Assembly (NCBI GenBank): GCA_964626595.1
Contig: CAZVFU010000002.1
Span: 41,363-105,362 of the forward strand
Length of the DNA stretch: 64,000 bases
Source: JAWLFI01 sp964626595
Lineage (GTDB): Bacteria > Bacteroidota > Bacteroidia > Chitinophagales > Saprospiraceae
Reading direction: 5' to 3'
Part shown: piece after piece, positions 8,626 to 16,869 of the stretch
How positions within the stretch are numbered: position 1 is the first letter of the stretch
How the letters are laid out: the number at the start of each line of letters is the position of its first letter
Translations under genes and position numbers: made by a program
Notes under the pieces: model-generated
Told to the model about the DNA's origin: nothing
The model's input: only the letters and a program-made list of their open reading frames with translations
Databases searched by the model: none

Positions 8626-9498
8626 ATGTCGGTACTTGTCAATAGCTCCTCTCGTATTATTGTTCAGGGTTTTACAGGAAATGAAGGCTCCTTCCATGCC
8701 GGTCAAATGATCGAGTATGGGACTCAGGTGGTAGGCGGAGTAACTCCGGGTAAAGGGGGACAAACGCATATGGATCGCCCCGTGTTTAATACGGTTAAAG
8801 AGGCGGTAGACAAAGAAGGCGCTAATGTTTCAATCATTTTTGTACCTCCTGCCTTCGCTGCTGATGCTATAATGGAAGCAGCCGAAGCTGGCATTGGTGT
8901 TATCGTTTGTATAACTGAGGGAATTCCCGTTCAGGATATGGTGAAGGTGAAAGAGTATATTCAAAGTTTTGATACGCGTCTTATCGGACCGAACTGCCCC
9001 GGTGTTATCACTCCAGGAGAAGCTAAAGTGGGTATTATGCCCGGCTTCATCCACCGAAAAGGTCGCATAGGTATCGTCTCCCGATCGGGAACTTTAACGT
9101 ATGAGGCTGTAGATCAAGTCACAAAGGCAGGCATGGGACAATCGAGCTGTATTGGAATTGGTGGAGACCCCATCGTCGGTACAACAACCCTGGAAGCCGT
9201 TCAGCTATTTATGGAAGATGACGATACCGATGGTATTATCATGATTGGTGAGATTGGGGGGAGTATGGAGGCCGATGCAGCAAACTGGATCAAGGAGCAC
9301 GGCACGAAACCCGTGGTCGGGTTTATTGCCGGACAGACCGCTCCCAAAGGACGGACAATGGGCCATGCGGGTGCTATCGTAGGCGGTGAAGATGACACTG
9401 CCGAAGCCAAAATGAGAATCATGAAAGCTTGTGGAATTCACGTTGTAGAATCCCCTGCGAAAATTGGCGCCACTATGAAAGAGGTGTTAGGTTCATAA
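8626..9498 (+). CDS. sucD: Succinate-CoA ligase, alpha subunit
   Basis: TCA-cycle enzyme subunit (succinyl-CoA to succinate with NTP formation) that carries the CoA-binding Rossmann domain and the phosphohistidine. The sequence has IVQGFTGNEGSFHAGQMI, the CoA-site region VFNTVKEAV, GPNCPGVITPGE, and the active-site H247 in MGHAGAIVGG. 290 residues is the usual length. ATG 8626 was chosen because the family starts just before IIVQGFTG; longer upstream extensions are unlike any SucD. The beta subunit gene is not adjacent. Confidence 0.97.
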   Translation: MSVLVNSSSRIIVQGFTGNEGSFHAGQMIEYGTQVVGGVTPGKGGQTHMDRPVFNTVKEAVDKEGANVSIIFVPPAFAADAIMEAAEAGIGVIVCITEGIPVQDMVKVKEYIQSFDTRLIGPNCPGVITPGEAKVGIMPGFIHRKGRIGIVSRSGTLTYEAVDQVTKAGMGQSSCIGIGGDPIVGTTTLEAVQLFMEDDDTDGIIMIGEIGGSMEADAANWIKEHGTKPVVGFIAGQTAPKGRTMGHAGAIVGGEDDTAEAKMRIMKACGIHVVESPAKIGATMKEVLGS

Positions 9499-9523
9499 TA
9501 AGGGATCAGATATCAGATTTTAG

Positions 9524-9558
9524 CAAAGGGGAAAAGTCAAGGCTTATTCCCCTTTGTT
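9524..9558 (+). terminator. Hairpin after sucD, weak terminator
   Basis: CAAAGGGGAA (9524-9533) pairs with TTCCCCTTTG (9547-9556) around a 13-base loop. The following bases are only TTATAATG, so the T run is poor and termination strength is uncertain. Confidence 0.45.
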
Positions 9559-9574
9559 ATAATGACACATTTTT

Positions 9575-10015
9575 ATGAAGGATGCATATTTTGATGCGGC
9601 TGTAGCGGAGGCTCGAAAAGGGGGCGATGAAGGAGGGATTCCCATCGGAAGTGTTATTGTCCACCAGAATCAAATCATCGGTCGCGGTCACAATCAGCGC
9701 ATCCAAAAGGGCAGTTGTGTGCTTCACGCTGAAATGCATGCATTGGAGGAGGCGGGGCGCCAAGCTGCAACTGTTTACAAGGAGAGTGTTTTATATACCA
9801 CGCTTTCGCCATGTAGTATGTGTTCAGGAGCTATTCTGCTATATGGTATTCCCAAAGTTATCATTGGTGAAAATGTCAACTTCATGGGCGAGGAGGAATG
9901 GTTGCGAGCTCGAGGGGTAGAAGTTAGTGTACTTCAGGATAAGACCTGCATTGATTTAATGAAGACCTTCATTGCGGAGTATCCTCAACTGTGGCATGAA
10001 GATATTGGAGAATAA
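9575..10015 (+). CDS. Cytosine deaminase, yeast Fcy1 type
   Basis: Zinc hydrolase of the cytidine/deoxycytidylate deaminase fold, 146 aa. Zinc and catalytic residues are H51, E53, C80 and C83 (LHAEMHALE and SPCSMCSGAI). Compared with remembered yeast cytosine deaminase, N40, F103, W140 and D143 fall at the substrate-contact positions (N51, F114, W152, D155). GGIPIG, YTTLSPC, YGIP, GENVNF and the C-terminal EDIGE also match. This separates it from TadA and guanine deaminase, so conversion of cytosine to uracil (pyrimidine salvage) is likely. The GC-rich repeat at 10224 follows. Confidence 0.85.
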   Translation: MKDAYFDAAVAEARKGGDEGGIPIGSVIVHQNQIIGRGHNQRIQKGSCVLHAEMHALEEAGRQAATVYKESVLYTTLSPCSMCSGAILLYGIPKVIIGENVNFMGEEEWLRARGVEVSVLQDKTCIDLMKTFIAEYPQLWHEDIGE

Positions 10016-10223
10016 GTCATAGTAAGATTTTTCGGAAATCTGAGTACAGCGATGCATCGGAGGGAGCAGAATTTGAATCGCTCCATCTTTGCTTCAAATT
10101 ATCATTATTCGTCAAGTGCCTCTTTGCCTTTAAGGCAGGTGCGCTATTGTTCCTAAATATTTTTGTCGTAAAGTGCAAATAGCCACGAAGCTGTACTTGG
10201 GATTCAAATAAAATGAAAGTTCC

Positions 10224-10356
10224 GCGTGAGGTGCCTGAAGGGCCCTCCGGCCGGGGGCGGAGGGGTGCGACAGCACGGAGCGAAAAGCGAACCCCGGAAG
10301 GGACCGACCCTCGGGATCCGCCGTAAGGCGGACCCCGAGGGGGCACGCCCAAAAAA
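10224..10356 (-). repeat. GC-rich two-hairpin repeat, copy R1 (type A)
   Basis: About 133 bases, far richer in G+C than the flanks, between the convergent cytosine deaminase and crtZ genes. Its reverse complement aligns almost base for base with R2 at 16237-16366. It contains two stem-loops (around 10241-10266 and 10309-10342) and ends in GGGCACGCCC plus an A run. The segment 10016-10223 before it has no recognisable gene. Related modules occur in the elements at 36494, 42461, 62058 and 63524. Confidence 0.85.
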
Positions 10357-10362
10357 CTCTAA

Positions 10363-10848
10363 CTATTGATCCTCCCTTCTTTTTTTGCGCCGTGGCTGCT
10401 TGTAAAATTCAGAATCTACAATGAGCAGGCCAAAAGATTCACAATCTTCTTTGGTTTGCTTGGCGTGGTGACGACCGTGTGCGCGCAAGATGGCCCTACT
10501 AAAGGGGCTGTCTAACTGCTTGAACCACTTGAATCGACGGTGAATATAAACGTCGTGAATTAAAAAGTATGTAATTCCGTAAAGGGAAATTCCGATGCCT
10601 ACAAAGAGTGCCCACAAATGGTCCGTGGAGGTGCCAAGTATATAAAAAAATGCTGATGGAATGGCAAAAACGAGAAAAAAGAGGTCATTGCGTTCAAAAA
10701 AGCCGTCTTTTTCGTGATGTGGCTTATGATGATCGCGATGCCAGCTCCACAAAGGGCCATGCATGATGTATTTGTGGGTGAACCAAGCCATGAACTCCAT
10801 ACCAATGTAGGCCGCAAGTGTGACTCCGATGTAAATAAGCGCGTTCAT
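10363..10848 (-). CDS. crtZ: Beta-carotene hydroxylase CrtZ
   Basis: Membrane di-iron hydroxylase adding 3-hydroxyl groups to beta-ionone rings of carotenoids (beta-carotene to zeaxanthin type chemistry). The 161-residue sequence has the CrtZ histidine clusters: H25/H30 (HKYIMH), H37/H40/H41 (HRDHH), H98/H103 (HDVYIH) and H124/H127/H128 (HGRHH), with hydrophobic segments around residues 5-22, 55-72 and 78-97. Its ATG overlaps the cruF stop as ATGA, so the two are probably translationally coupled. It is last in a minus-strand chain starting with the NtrY-like kinase. Confidence 0.93.
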   Translation of the reverse strand: MNALIYIGVTLAAYIGMEFMAWFTHKYIMHGPLWSWHRDHHKPHHEKDGFFERNDLFFLVFAIPSAFFYILGTSTDHLWALFVGIGISLYGITYFLIHDVYIHRRFKWFKQLDSPFSRAILRAHGRHHAKQTKEDCESFGLLIVDSEFYKQPRRKKRREDQ

Positions 10849-11495
10849 ATGTAAAGGAAATTTAGGCTGCTAAAGAAAATGATTAACCAGATGAACACTA
10901 CAATAACAACCCAATGTGCTGAAGTGTTTCCCCATTTTTGGTAAATATAGGAGAAAACAGCAGCTAAAATCCACCAGGCGATATAATTGGAACGGGGTAT
11001 TTCACCAGAGGTCCATGTCCACATATCTAATGCGACGGCCACTGGCTCAATGAGAATATCTAGAAAAAGAGCGAGACTGGCAGAAATGGCAGTGCGGAGT
11101 ATCTTGGGTGCGGTTGGAAACAGGCGTCGGGCAGCCGTGAGGCTACCTACAATAACGAGAACCCAATTCACCCCAATCAAGAGGGGTGTCCCGGCGATTT
11201 TTGGTCCTAAAATGGAGCCATATGTGTATTCGCCAAAGGGGAATCCCGTTTGGACTCCGAGAATCTCGATGCCTAATCCCAAGCTGTAAATCGAAAGGAG
11301 GCTAAAAATTGTCCCGCTCGTCCAGGGGCGCAAAAATAGAATAATGACAGCGCAGGAAAGCATCAATTGCATAGGGGTAAGCTTCATGACTTCTACATTT
11401 TCAAAGATGAGAAGCTGCGTAAGTCCTACCGTGTACATGATACTAATGAAGATGGCGGCTATCGGGGCCTGATATGTGGAGAACCATTTTTTCAA
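10845..11495 (-). CDS. cruF: CruF-like carotenoid 1',2'-hydratase (Caroten_synth family)
   Basis: Polytopic membrane protein, about 216 aa, of the CruF/DUF422 family, which hydrates the psi end of gamma-carotene-type pigments. Family-like blocks include GLGIEILGVQTGFPFGEYTYG, the NWVLVIVGS membrane segment and LDILIEPVAVALDMWTW. Start: an ATG much further upstream would overlap crtD by 88 bases; the TTG at 11495 overlaps the crtD stop as TTGA and is the most natural start. An internal ATG at 11438 would remove part of the first membrane segment. The hydratase role is taken from the family and cluster. Confidence 0.82.
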   Translation of the reverse strand: MKKWFSTYQAPIAAIFISIMYTVGLTQLLIFENVEVMKLTPMQLMLSCAVIILFLRPWTSGTIFSLLSIYSLGLGIEILGVQTGFPFGEYTYGSILGPKIAGTPLLIGVNWVLVIVGSLTAARRLFPTAPKILRTAISASLALFLDILIEPVAVALDMWTWTSGEIPRSNYIAWWILAAVFSYIYQKWGNTSAHWVVIVVFIWLIIFFSSLNFLYI

Positions 11496-12982
11496 TATCG
11501 ATCTATTTCTTGGTCTGTTATTTTTGCGGAAAGCAAACACAGTGGGATTCCTCCACCCGGATGTACGCTTCCGCCACAAAAATATAAATTTTTGACCTTC
11601 GGGTGGAAGTTAGGATGTCGGTTAAAGGCAGCCATCATGTCATTGGAGGCAGATCCATATAGGGCGCCGCCAACAGAAGAGGTGTCGGCTTCGATTTGAG
11701 TGGGATCCCAATGCTGTTCTACCTCAATATCGGGGGCTATCGGCCGCCCAAGCAGGCGACTGAGTTTTTCGATTGTGGTTTGGCGAATTTGTGGAGCCAG
11801 GGCCTTCCAGTCCTGACCCTGATCGTGGGGCGTATTCACCATCACGAACCAATTTTCTTTTTGAGCTGGAGCATCTTCAGATTCTATTTTCGAGGTAATA
11901 TTGACATATATCGTTGGATCGGGGTGTATAGTCCCGTTTTTAATGGCCTGGAATTCGGCTTTATAATTTCGGGTAAAGAATATATTGTGAAGACCTAATG
12001 AAGGGTAGGGGGTTTTCATGCCCCAATAAAATATAAACGCGGATGATGAGCGCTCTTCGCGCCGCACCTGCCGGGGGAGGGGGAGTTGCGGAAGGAGTTT
12101 ATGATAGGTAGCATGAATGTCCACATTACTTACCACCCGATCCGCTAAAACGGTCTTTTCATGGATACGGATCCCCGTGGCTTGCTTTTCATTGTGTAGG
12201 ATTTCATCTACTTTACTATCGAAAAAATAGGATACTCCCAGATCCTTTCCAAGTTGAAATAAACTCCGGGCAATATTGTACATGCCTCCCCTGGGCAAAA
12301 AGGTTCCCTCATTAAATTCAAAATGGGGGATCATTGACATCATACCGGAAGTGCGGTAAGGGTCCGATCCGTTATAGGTTGCATAGCGATTAAAAAGCTG
12401 CACCAACCGAGGGTCAGTGAAAAATTTTTTATTAAAGCGATTTAAGCTTTTAAATAAACCATAATGAAAAAGATATGGAACCGCTTTTAGCACATCTTTC
12501 CGCCACCAACTGCGCCAGCGATGGAGTGAGCGATCTAAAAAAATACGGCCTACCTTTTCGTATTTCCAGGCAGCATGGTCCAGATATGCGCTTAATTTTC
12601 CCGGCTTAAGATTAAAGGTTTCGAGGGCTGATTTTTCGAGGGCGGCCCGATCGGCTGCGGCTTGAAACTGGGTGCCATCCTCCCAAAAATACCTGCACGA
12701 TTCGTCCATCTTCGAGTATTGAAAATACTTTTCGATGGGCACTTTAGCTAACTGAAAGAGTTCTTCAACATACTGAGGTTGTGTAAATAGAGAAGGACCA
12801 CCGTCAAATCGATATCCCCCTTTTTCGAATTGATACAGTTTGCCTCCGGGCGCAGGAGCCGCCTCGTAGACCTCAACTTCATCTCCGGCTATTTTTCTGC
12901 GGACAGCCAGGGCGAGCCCCGCAATACCAGCACCTATCACTACCGTTTTCTTAGGTGCTTTTGAGTTTTGATTTTCCTTCAT
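11492..12982 (-). CDS. crtD: CrtD/CrtI-type carotenoid desaturase
   Basis: FAD-dependent carotene desaturase, 496 aa. The N-terminal dinucleotide fold is VVIGAGIAGLALAV (G17, G19, G22), followed by EVYEAAPAPGGK and GYRFDGGPSLFTQP. The C-terminal FAD-site segment is YFCGGSVHPGGGIP. Together with CruF and CrtZ, and given the VHPGGGIP-type C terminus, I favour the hydroxycarotenoid 3',4'-desaturase CrtD over phytoene desaturase CrtI, though sequence reading alone cannot settle it. Its ATG overlaps the stop of the upstream sensor kinase by one base (TAATG). No crtB, crtI pair or cyclase gene is present. Confidence 0.8.
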   Translation of the reverse strand: MKENQNSKAPKKTVVIGAGIAGLALAVRRKIAGDEVEVYEAAPAPGGKLYQFEKGGYRFDGGPSLFTQPQYVEELFQLAKVPIEKYFQYSKMDESCRYFWEDGTQFQAAADRAALEKSALETFNLKPGKLSAYLDHAAWKYEKVGRIFLDRSLHRWRSWWRKDVLKAVPYLFHYGLFKSLNRFNKKFFTDPRLVQLFNRYATYNGSDPYRTSGMMSMIPHFEFNEGTFLPRGGMYNIARSLFQLGKDLGVSYFFDSKVDEILHNEKQATGIRIHEKTVLADRVVSNVDIHATYHKLLPQLPLPRQVRREERSSSAFIFYWGMKTPYPSLGLHNIFFTRNYKAEFQAIKNGTIHPDPTIYVNITSKIESEDAPAQKENWFVMVNTPHDQGQDWKALAPQIRQTTIEKLSRLLGRPIAPDIEVEQHWDPTQIEADTSSVGGALYGSASNDMMAAFNRHPNFHPKVKNLYFCGGSVHPGGGIPLCLLSAKITDQEIDRY

Positions 12983-15900
12983 TACAAAGTGACGCGTTCT
13001 CGTTGATAAAAATTTTCTTTGGTTCTCATGAGTGGTATAACGACATAAAAATCGGTCCCTTTGTTGACTACTGTTTCAAAATAAATTTTTCCATTGAAGC
13101 CTTCGATGATATTGGCGCATATGGCCAGCCCCAAACCGGTTCCCGAACTTTTGCTGGTAAAATTGGGCTTGAATACCTTTTCTTTAAGATCATCCGGGAT
13201 CCCTTTTCCATTATCTGCTACCAGGACAACGGCCTCATCGCCTTTTTTGAATAGTTTTATGGTGATCAATCCTCGTCGATCTTCCGGAATGGCCTGGATT
13301 GCATTTTTTATCAAATTACTCATCACTCGTAGCAGGTGGTCCTTATCTGCAAATACGCGAAGATCATCAATGGGCACAAATAATTTAATGTCCATATCCT
13401 TTCGCTCTCTAAAGAGGTCATGAATAGATGCGACAACCTCATTGAGCGAAACCACTTTATTTTCGGGCTCTGGCATTTTAGCAAAGGTGGAGAATTCGCT
13501 GGCGATGCGATTGAGATTATCAATTTGCTCAATGAGGGTCGCACTTACTTTTCGAAATAGTTTTTCTTTGTTGGGACTATCGTTTTCGATCGCAAACTGC
13601 AGGTGCTGTAACGATAATTTCATGGGGGTGAGTGGATTTTTTATTTCATGTGCCACTTGTTTAGCCATTTCCCGCCAGGCTGTTTCCCGCTCTGTAGTAG
13701 CCAGAATCTTAGCACTTTCTTCGAGCTGCATAATCATGCGGTTATAATCCCGGATCAACTCGCCCAGCTCATCTTTTTGACTCCATTCGAGAGGAATATT
13801 TTTTCTACCCAATTTTAGTGATTTGAGTCTCTCACTCAACACCTTTAAAGGAGCCGTTATGGAGTTCGAAATCGCAACTGCGATACCTCCGGTTAAGACG
13901 AAAAGGAAAACGTAAATATTGAGAAGTGTCATAATGATTTGCCGGAATGCAGGCCCCACATTTAAGCTTTCGGTTTCAGCGTCAAATTGTGCAATAGCGA
14001 CCTCTTCATTGGGGCCAATTATTTTATGATAAATTTGGCCCTGCTGTATGCCCACATTTTGGCCTGAGAAATAGGTCGGCTTTCGAATGGTTAATGGTAG
14101 CAAAGGAGCCCCGTTCCCGCTCAAGCGGACTCCATTGCGACTATACAAGCTTCCTGAAGTTTGATGTTGATCCTGAATAGATTGAAAAAGGCGCTGCATA
14201 TCGACCTCCTCTTTAGTTTCCCAGCTTTGGCTCAAATCCTGAACCATGGCAGAAGTCATATGGAGAGCCAATTGTTCGGCTTGCTCTCGACCCTGATATT
14301 CAAAGTATAGATAGGTTACCCAGGCTATGGTAACGAAAGAGCCTACGGTGACAGCCAAAATATAAAATTGAATTCGTTTTCGAAGGCTGGGTAATGCAGA
14401 CCAGAAGAAGGCCCAGTCCCGAGGTAAAAGATTCAGCGGGCGATTAATCATTAACAAACATAGAGCCACCAGCACCCAAAGCACGAAAAAGAAGGCATAT
14501 AGGGATATGGGCTCATTCATACCCATTTTTTGCCTTCCGATAACATAGGTGGTTCCGGCTTTTTCTCCGACCACATAGAAACCCTGGTTGGTTTGAAAAT
14601 GCTCCAATTTACCTTCGGACCAATCCAAATGGGGCGCAGACGGAATGCCCCATAGTGGGCCGCGCTGGAAAACCAGCCGCTCATCTTGATATTTGGCCCA
14701 GGAAAACGCTTTTGATTCTTCCATCGCCATTTTATCCTCCTGCATCCATGAGCGTAGGAGTTCAGTCTGATTGTGTTCCAGCCGCAGTGTACTAAACGTA
14801 AATACGAGCAAAGAGGTGCAAGCCGCAAGTACGGTTAGCCATATAAAAGGCCATGTCAAACCTCCGGATACATTCTCTGCAAATAAATCCATTAAAATAA
14901 TGATGATAAAAGAGAGAATAAAGAAAGCAAAGGGATGGATATCAAGAGGAAATAAAAGGAAAAAGGGTAGGAAAACGATTCCGGCTGCCAGTAGCATCAA
15001 TAACTTTTTACCCAGCGGCAGACGCAATCTCAGGACTGTTTTTTGAAGTCGGTAGCTCATGACAAAAAGAACCGTCACGAAAAGAACAATACTCGCATAC
15101 CAAAATAGATTGTCTGAATTCCATTGTAAAAGCTCATCGGAATGGGAAAGAGACATTTGCTCCATGATGGAAAAATGGAGGGTGGCAACCGTTAAGTAGA
15201 AGGTCACGATCAGCGATAGGAATATGAGAAGGGCCTGACCCGCTGCAGACAATTTTTTTCGGATGGCGGGCTTTACCCACTTTAAAATATGAGGTGTACT
15301 CACCCAAAGGAAAGTTAATACTGCTACTCCAAAGATCCATTCATTTACATCAATTCCTGCATCAATGGGTTCGTTTTTACCGATAATGCGAGCCCACTTT
15401 TGACTCCAATTTCCCTCAAGAATCCACACGGTAGCTAAGCCAATCCCAGAAAGCAGAATAGATCCAAGAATGGAAAAGATGTAGGTTTGGAAATAGCGCT
15501 TCAGAGCAAAAAAAACAAAGATTACCCCGAAAAAAAAACCTAAGTAAATCAAGTTTATCCCCCAATGATGAAATGCAGCTTTACGCGTCTCATCTCTGCT
15601 GACATACAATGACCTTTGTAACTCCTTCAATGAGATTTGCGCTTCCGTCGACCCCACGGAATCCAGAGATATGCTTAAGGGATTTGACCATAACTTTGCC
15701 AATTCCCAGCCATGAAAGTGAACGAAATCATCGATTTTCGCACCGTAGATTACCCAAATCTCATTTTGCACCGGATGAACAGACCATCTACTGGTCCAAA
15801 TTTCAGCACTGTCCAGCTGAAACACAGGCCAGGCGGTATTCGTCCAGTAAACCCATTGATTAGTTTTCTGATTCCATATCAGGTGATTTTGGTCTTTCGG

Positions 15901-16167
15901 CAAGTCAGAAAAGCAAGCTGCCCATTCCACCCGAGCTGATGCGCATGATCTCCAATTGCGAATTATAGATTGTGAGGGTTCATTTTTCTTCAACTCAGAT
16001 TGGAGCTCGGCAGTCCATTTTTGTTTGGGATCATCCGGTAGGGGGGGGCTCTGAGCTAACCATTGCATCACTCCCCCCAGGAGCAGCAAGAATCCTCCCA
16101 GCCAGAGTAAGGGTTTGGTTTTTACTGAGCGATATCCCGCATCAAAAAGGTGATATGCCGCAATCAT
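12982..16167 (-). CDS. NtrY-like membrane sensor histidine kinase
   Basis: Large (1061 aa) multi-pass kinase. A first membrane segment lies near residues 18-35, and a long run of membrane helices between about 205 and 465. A further helix near 590 precedes an extracytoplasmic loop and the last helix near 765. Then come HAMP (about 790-850), a HisKA domain with phospho-acceptor H840 in AHEIKNPLTP, and an HATPase domain with NLIKNAIQAI, DNGKGIP and SGTGLGLAI. The domain order matches NtrY. The putative partner regulator lies 16 kb away at 32285. crtD follows with a one-base overlap. The signal sensed is unknown. Confidence 0.88.
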   Translation of the reverse strand: MIAAYHLFDAGYRSVKTKPLLWLGGFLLLLGGVMQWLAQSPPLPDDPKQKWTAELQSELKKNEPSQSIIRNWRSCASARVEWAACFSDLPKDQNHLIWNQKTNQWVYWTNTAWPVFQLDSAEIWTSRWSVHPVQNEIWVIYGAKIDDFVHFHGWELAKLWSNPLSISLDSVGSTEAQISLKELQRSLYVSRDETRKAAFHHWGINLIYLGFFFGVIFVFFALKRYFQTYIFSILGSILLSGIGLATVWILEGNWSQKWARIIGKNEPIDAGIDVNEWIFGVAVLTFLWVSTPHILKWVKPAIRKKLSAAGQALLIFLSLIVTFYLTVATLHFSIMEQMSLSHSDELLQWNSDNLFWYASIVLFVTVLFVMSYRLQKTVLRLRLPLGKKLLMLLAAGIVFLPFFLLFPLDIHPFAFFILSFIIIILMDLFAENVSGGLTWPFIWLTVLAACTSLLVFTFSTLRLEHNQTELLRSWMQEDKMAMEESKAFSWAKYQDERLVFQRGPLWGIPSAPHLDWSEGKLEHFQTNQGFYVVGEKAGTTYVIGRQKMGMNEPISLYAFFFVLWVLVALCLLMINRPLNLLPRDWAFFWSALPSLRKRIQFYILAVTVGSFVTIAWVTYLYFEYQGREQAEQLALHMTSAMVQDLSQSWETKEEVDMQRLFQSIQDQHQTSGSLYSRNGVRLSGNGAPLLPLTIRKPTYFSGQNVGIQQGQIYHKIIGPNEEVAIAQFDAETESLNVGPAFRQIIMTLLNIYVFLFVLTGGIAVAISNSITAPLKVLSERLKSLKLGRKNIPLEWSQKDELGELIRDYNRMIMQLEESAKILATTERETAWREMAKQVAHEIKNPLTPMKLSLQHLQFAIENDSPNKEKLFRKVSATLIEQIDNLNRIASEFSTFAKMPEPENKVVSLNEVVASIHDLFRERKDMDIKLFVPIDDLRVFADKDHLLRVMSNLIKNAIQAIPEDRRGLITIKLFKKGDEAVVLVADNGKGIPDDLKEKVFKPNFTSKSSGTGLGLAICANIIEGFNGKIYFETVVNKGTDFYVVIPLMRTKENFYQRERVTL

Positions 16168-16236
16168 ATCCGAAGTTGTTTGAGTATCAAAGGTAACTCA
16201 TATATGTTAAATATATTATATTTGTCACTTTTTTCA

Positions 16237-16366
16237 TTTGGGCGTGACCCCGAGGTTCCGCCTGACGGCGGATCTCGAGGGTCGGTCCCTTCCGGGGTTC
16301 GCTGGTCGCTCCGTGCTATCGCACCCCTCCGCCCACGGGCGGAGGGCCCTCCAGGCACCTCACGCA
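16237..16366 (+). repeat. GC-rich two-hairpin repeat, copy R2 (type A, inverted relative to R1)
   Basis: About 130 bases between the divergent sensor kinase and rnpB. It begins TTTGGGCGTGACCCC. Hairpin 1 (about 16249-16281) has an inner CCGCC/GGCGG stem. Hairpin 2 is a near-perfect CCCTCCGCC / GGCGGAGGG stem (16325-16346). Nearly identical to the reverse complement of R1; some differences between the copies fall in the stems. Confidence 0.85.
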
Positions 16367-16465
16367 ATATCCTTGAACCATAGCGAAAAGAAGTGAGTTC
16401 CTTTGGGAGAAATGTGCCCCCCTCTGCGAAAATGAAATAATTGAGGAACCTTTCGGTTTATGTTG

Positions 16466-16473
16466 TATGTTTA
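16466..16473 (+). promoter_or_regulatory. Putative rnpB promoter -7 box
   Basis: TATGTTTA differs from TAnnTTTG at one position and ends 6 bases before the inferred 5' end of RNase P RNA (16480), the expected spacing for a -7 box. Confidence 0.45.
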
Positions 16474-16479
16474 CAATCA

Positions 16480-16814
16480 GGTTTACCCAGTCTGTCGCCT
16501 CGAAAGGGGAGGAAAGTCCGGACAACGCAGGGCGCTGCACCGTGGAAATCACGGGACTCGAAAGGGTACAGAGAGTGTCACAGAAACTAAACCGCCCAAT
16601 TTATTGGGTAAGGGTGAAAACGTGCGGTAAGAGCGCACGCGTCGGCAAAGTAATTTGTCGATGGGATAAACCTTGCAGGTTGCAATGCCACATATACTTC
16701 GGTTTGAAATCGGCCCGATTGATTTTGCGTAAGCAAAAGCCGTTGGGGGTAGGCAGCACGAGATAAATGACAGATACTCGAAAGAGGTACAGAATCCGGC
16801 TTATTAGGTAAACC
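16480..16814 (+). ncRNA. rnpB: RNase P RNA (bacterial type A)
   Basis: Catalytic RNA that matures tRNA 5' ends. The universally conserved GAGGAAAGTCCGGAC block lies near 16509. Also present are the ACAGAAA element, a GGTAAGGGTGAAAACGTGCG segment with a following G/C stem, AGATAAATGACAG near 16762, and the 3' conserved ACAGAATCCGGCTTA. The ends are defined by helix P1: GGTTTACC (16480-16487) pairs with GGTAAACC (16807-16814). About 335 nt. A terminator follows within 10 bases. Confidence 0.96.
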
Positions 16815-16816
16815 AA

Positions 16817-16853
16817 AAAAAAGGGTAGAACATCTGTTCTACCCTTTTTTTTT
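16817..16853. terminator. Bidirectional terminator between rnpB and porV
   Basis: Perfect 10-bp stem GGGTAGAACA / TGTTCTACCC (16823-16832 and 16835-16844), flanked by an A run on the left and a T run on the right, so it can end both rnpB (+) and porV (-). Confidence 0.92.
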
Positions 16854-16869
16854 AATGATTATTTTTCTT

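Noticed and set aside
10060..10160. Possible tRNA remnant on the minus strand (a GATTCAAATT T-loop-like piece and a TGCCTTAAAGGCA hairpin)
   Set aside because: No proper acceptor stem, no 7-base anticodon loop and no D arm could be paired; only short chance resemblance.
10017..10352. 111-residue minus-strand frame spanning R1
   Set aside because: Composition is driven by the GC-rich repeat (Pro, Gly and Arg rich) and it matches no family; the repeat explains it.
11492..12982. Calling the desaturase crtI (phytoene desaturase)
   Set aside because: Possible, but no crtB partner is present and the cruF/crtZ company plus the C-terminal motif favour crtD; stated as the preferred, not certain, name.
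16150..16383. Open frames on both strands across R2
   Set aside because: They translate the repeat and show similar Pro/Gly/Arg-rich peptides to R1 frames; not genes.
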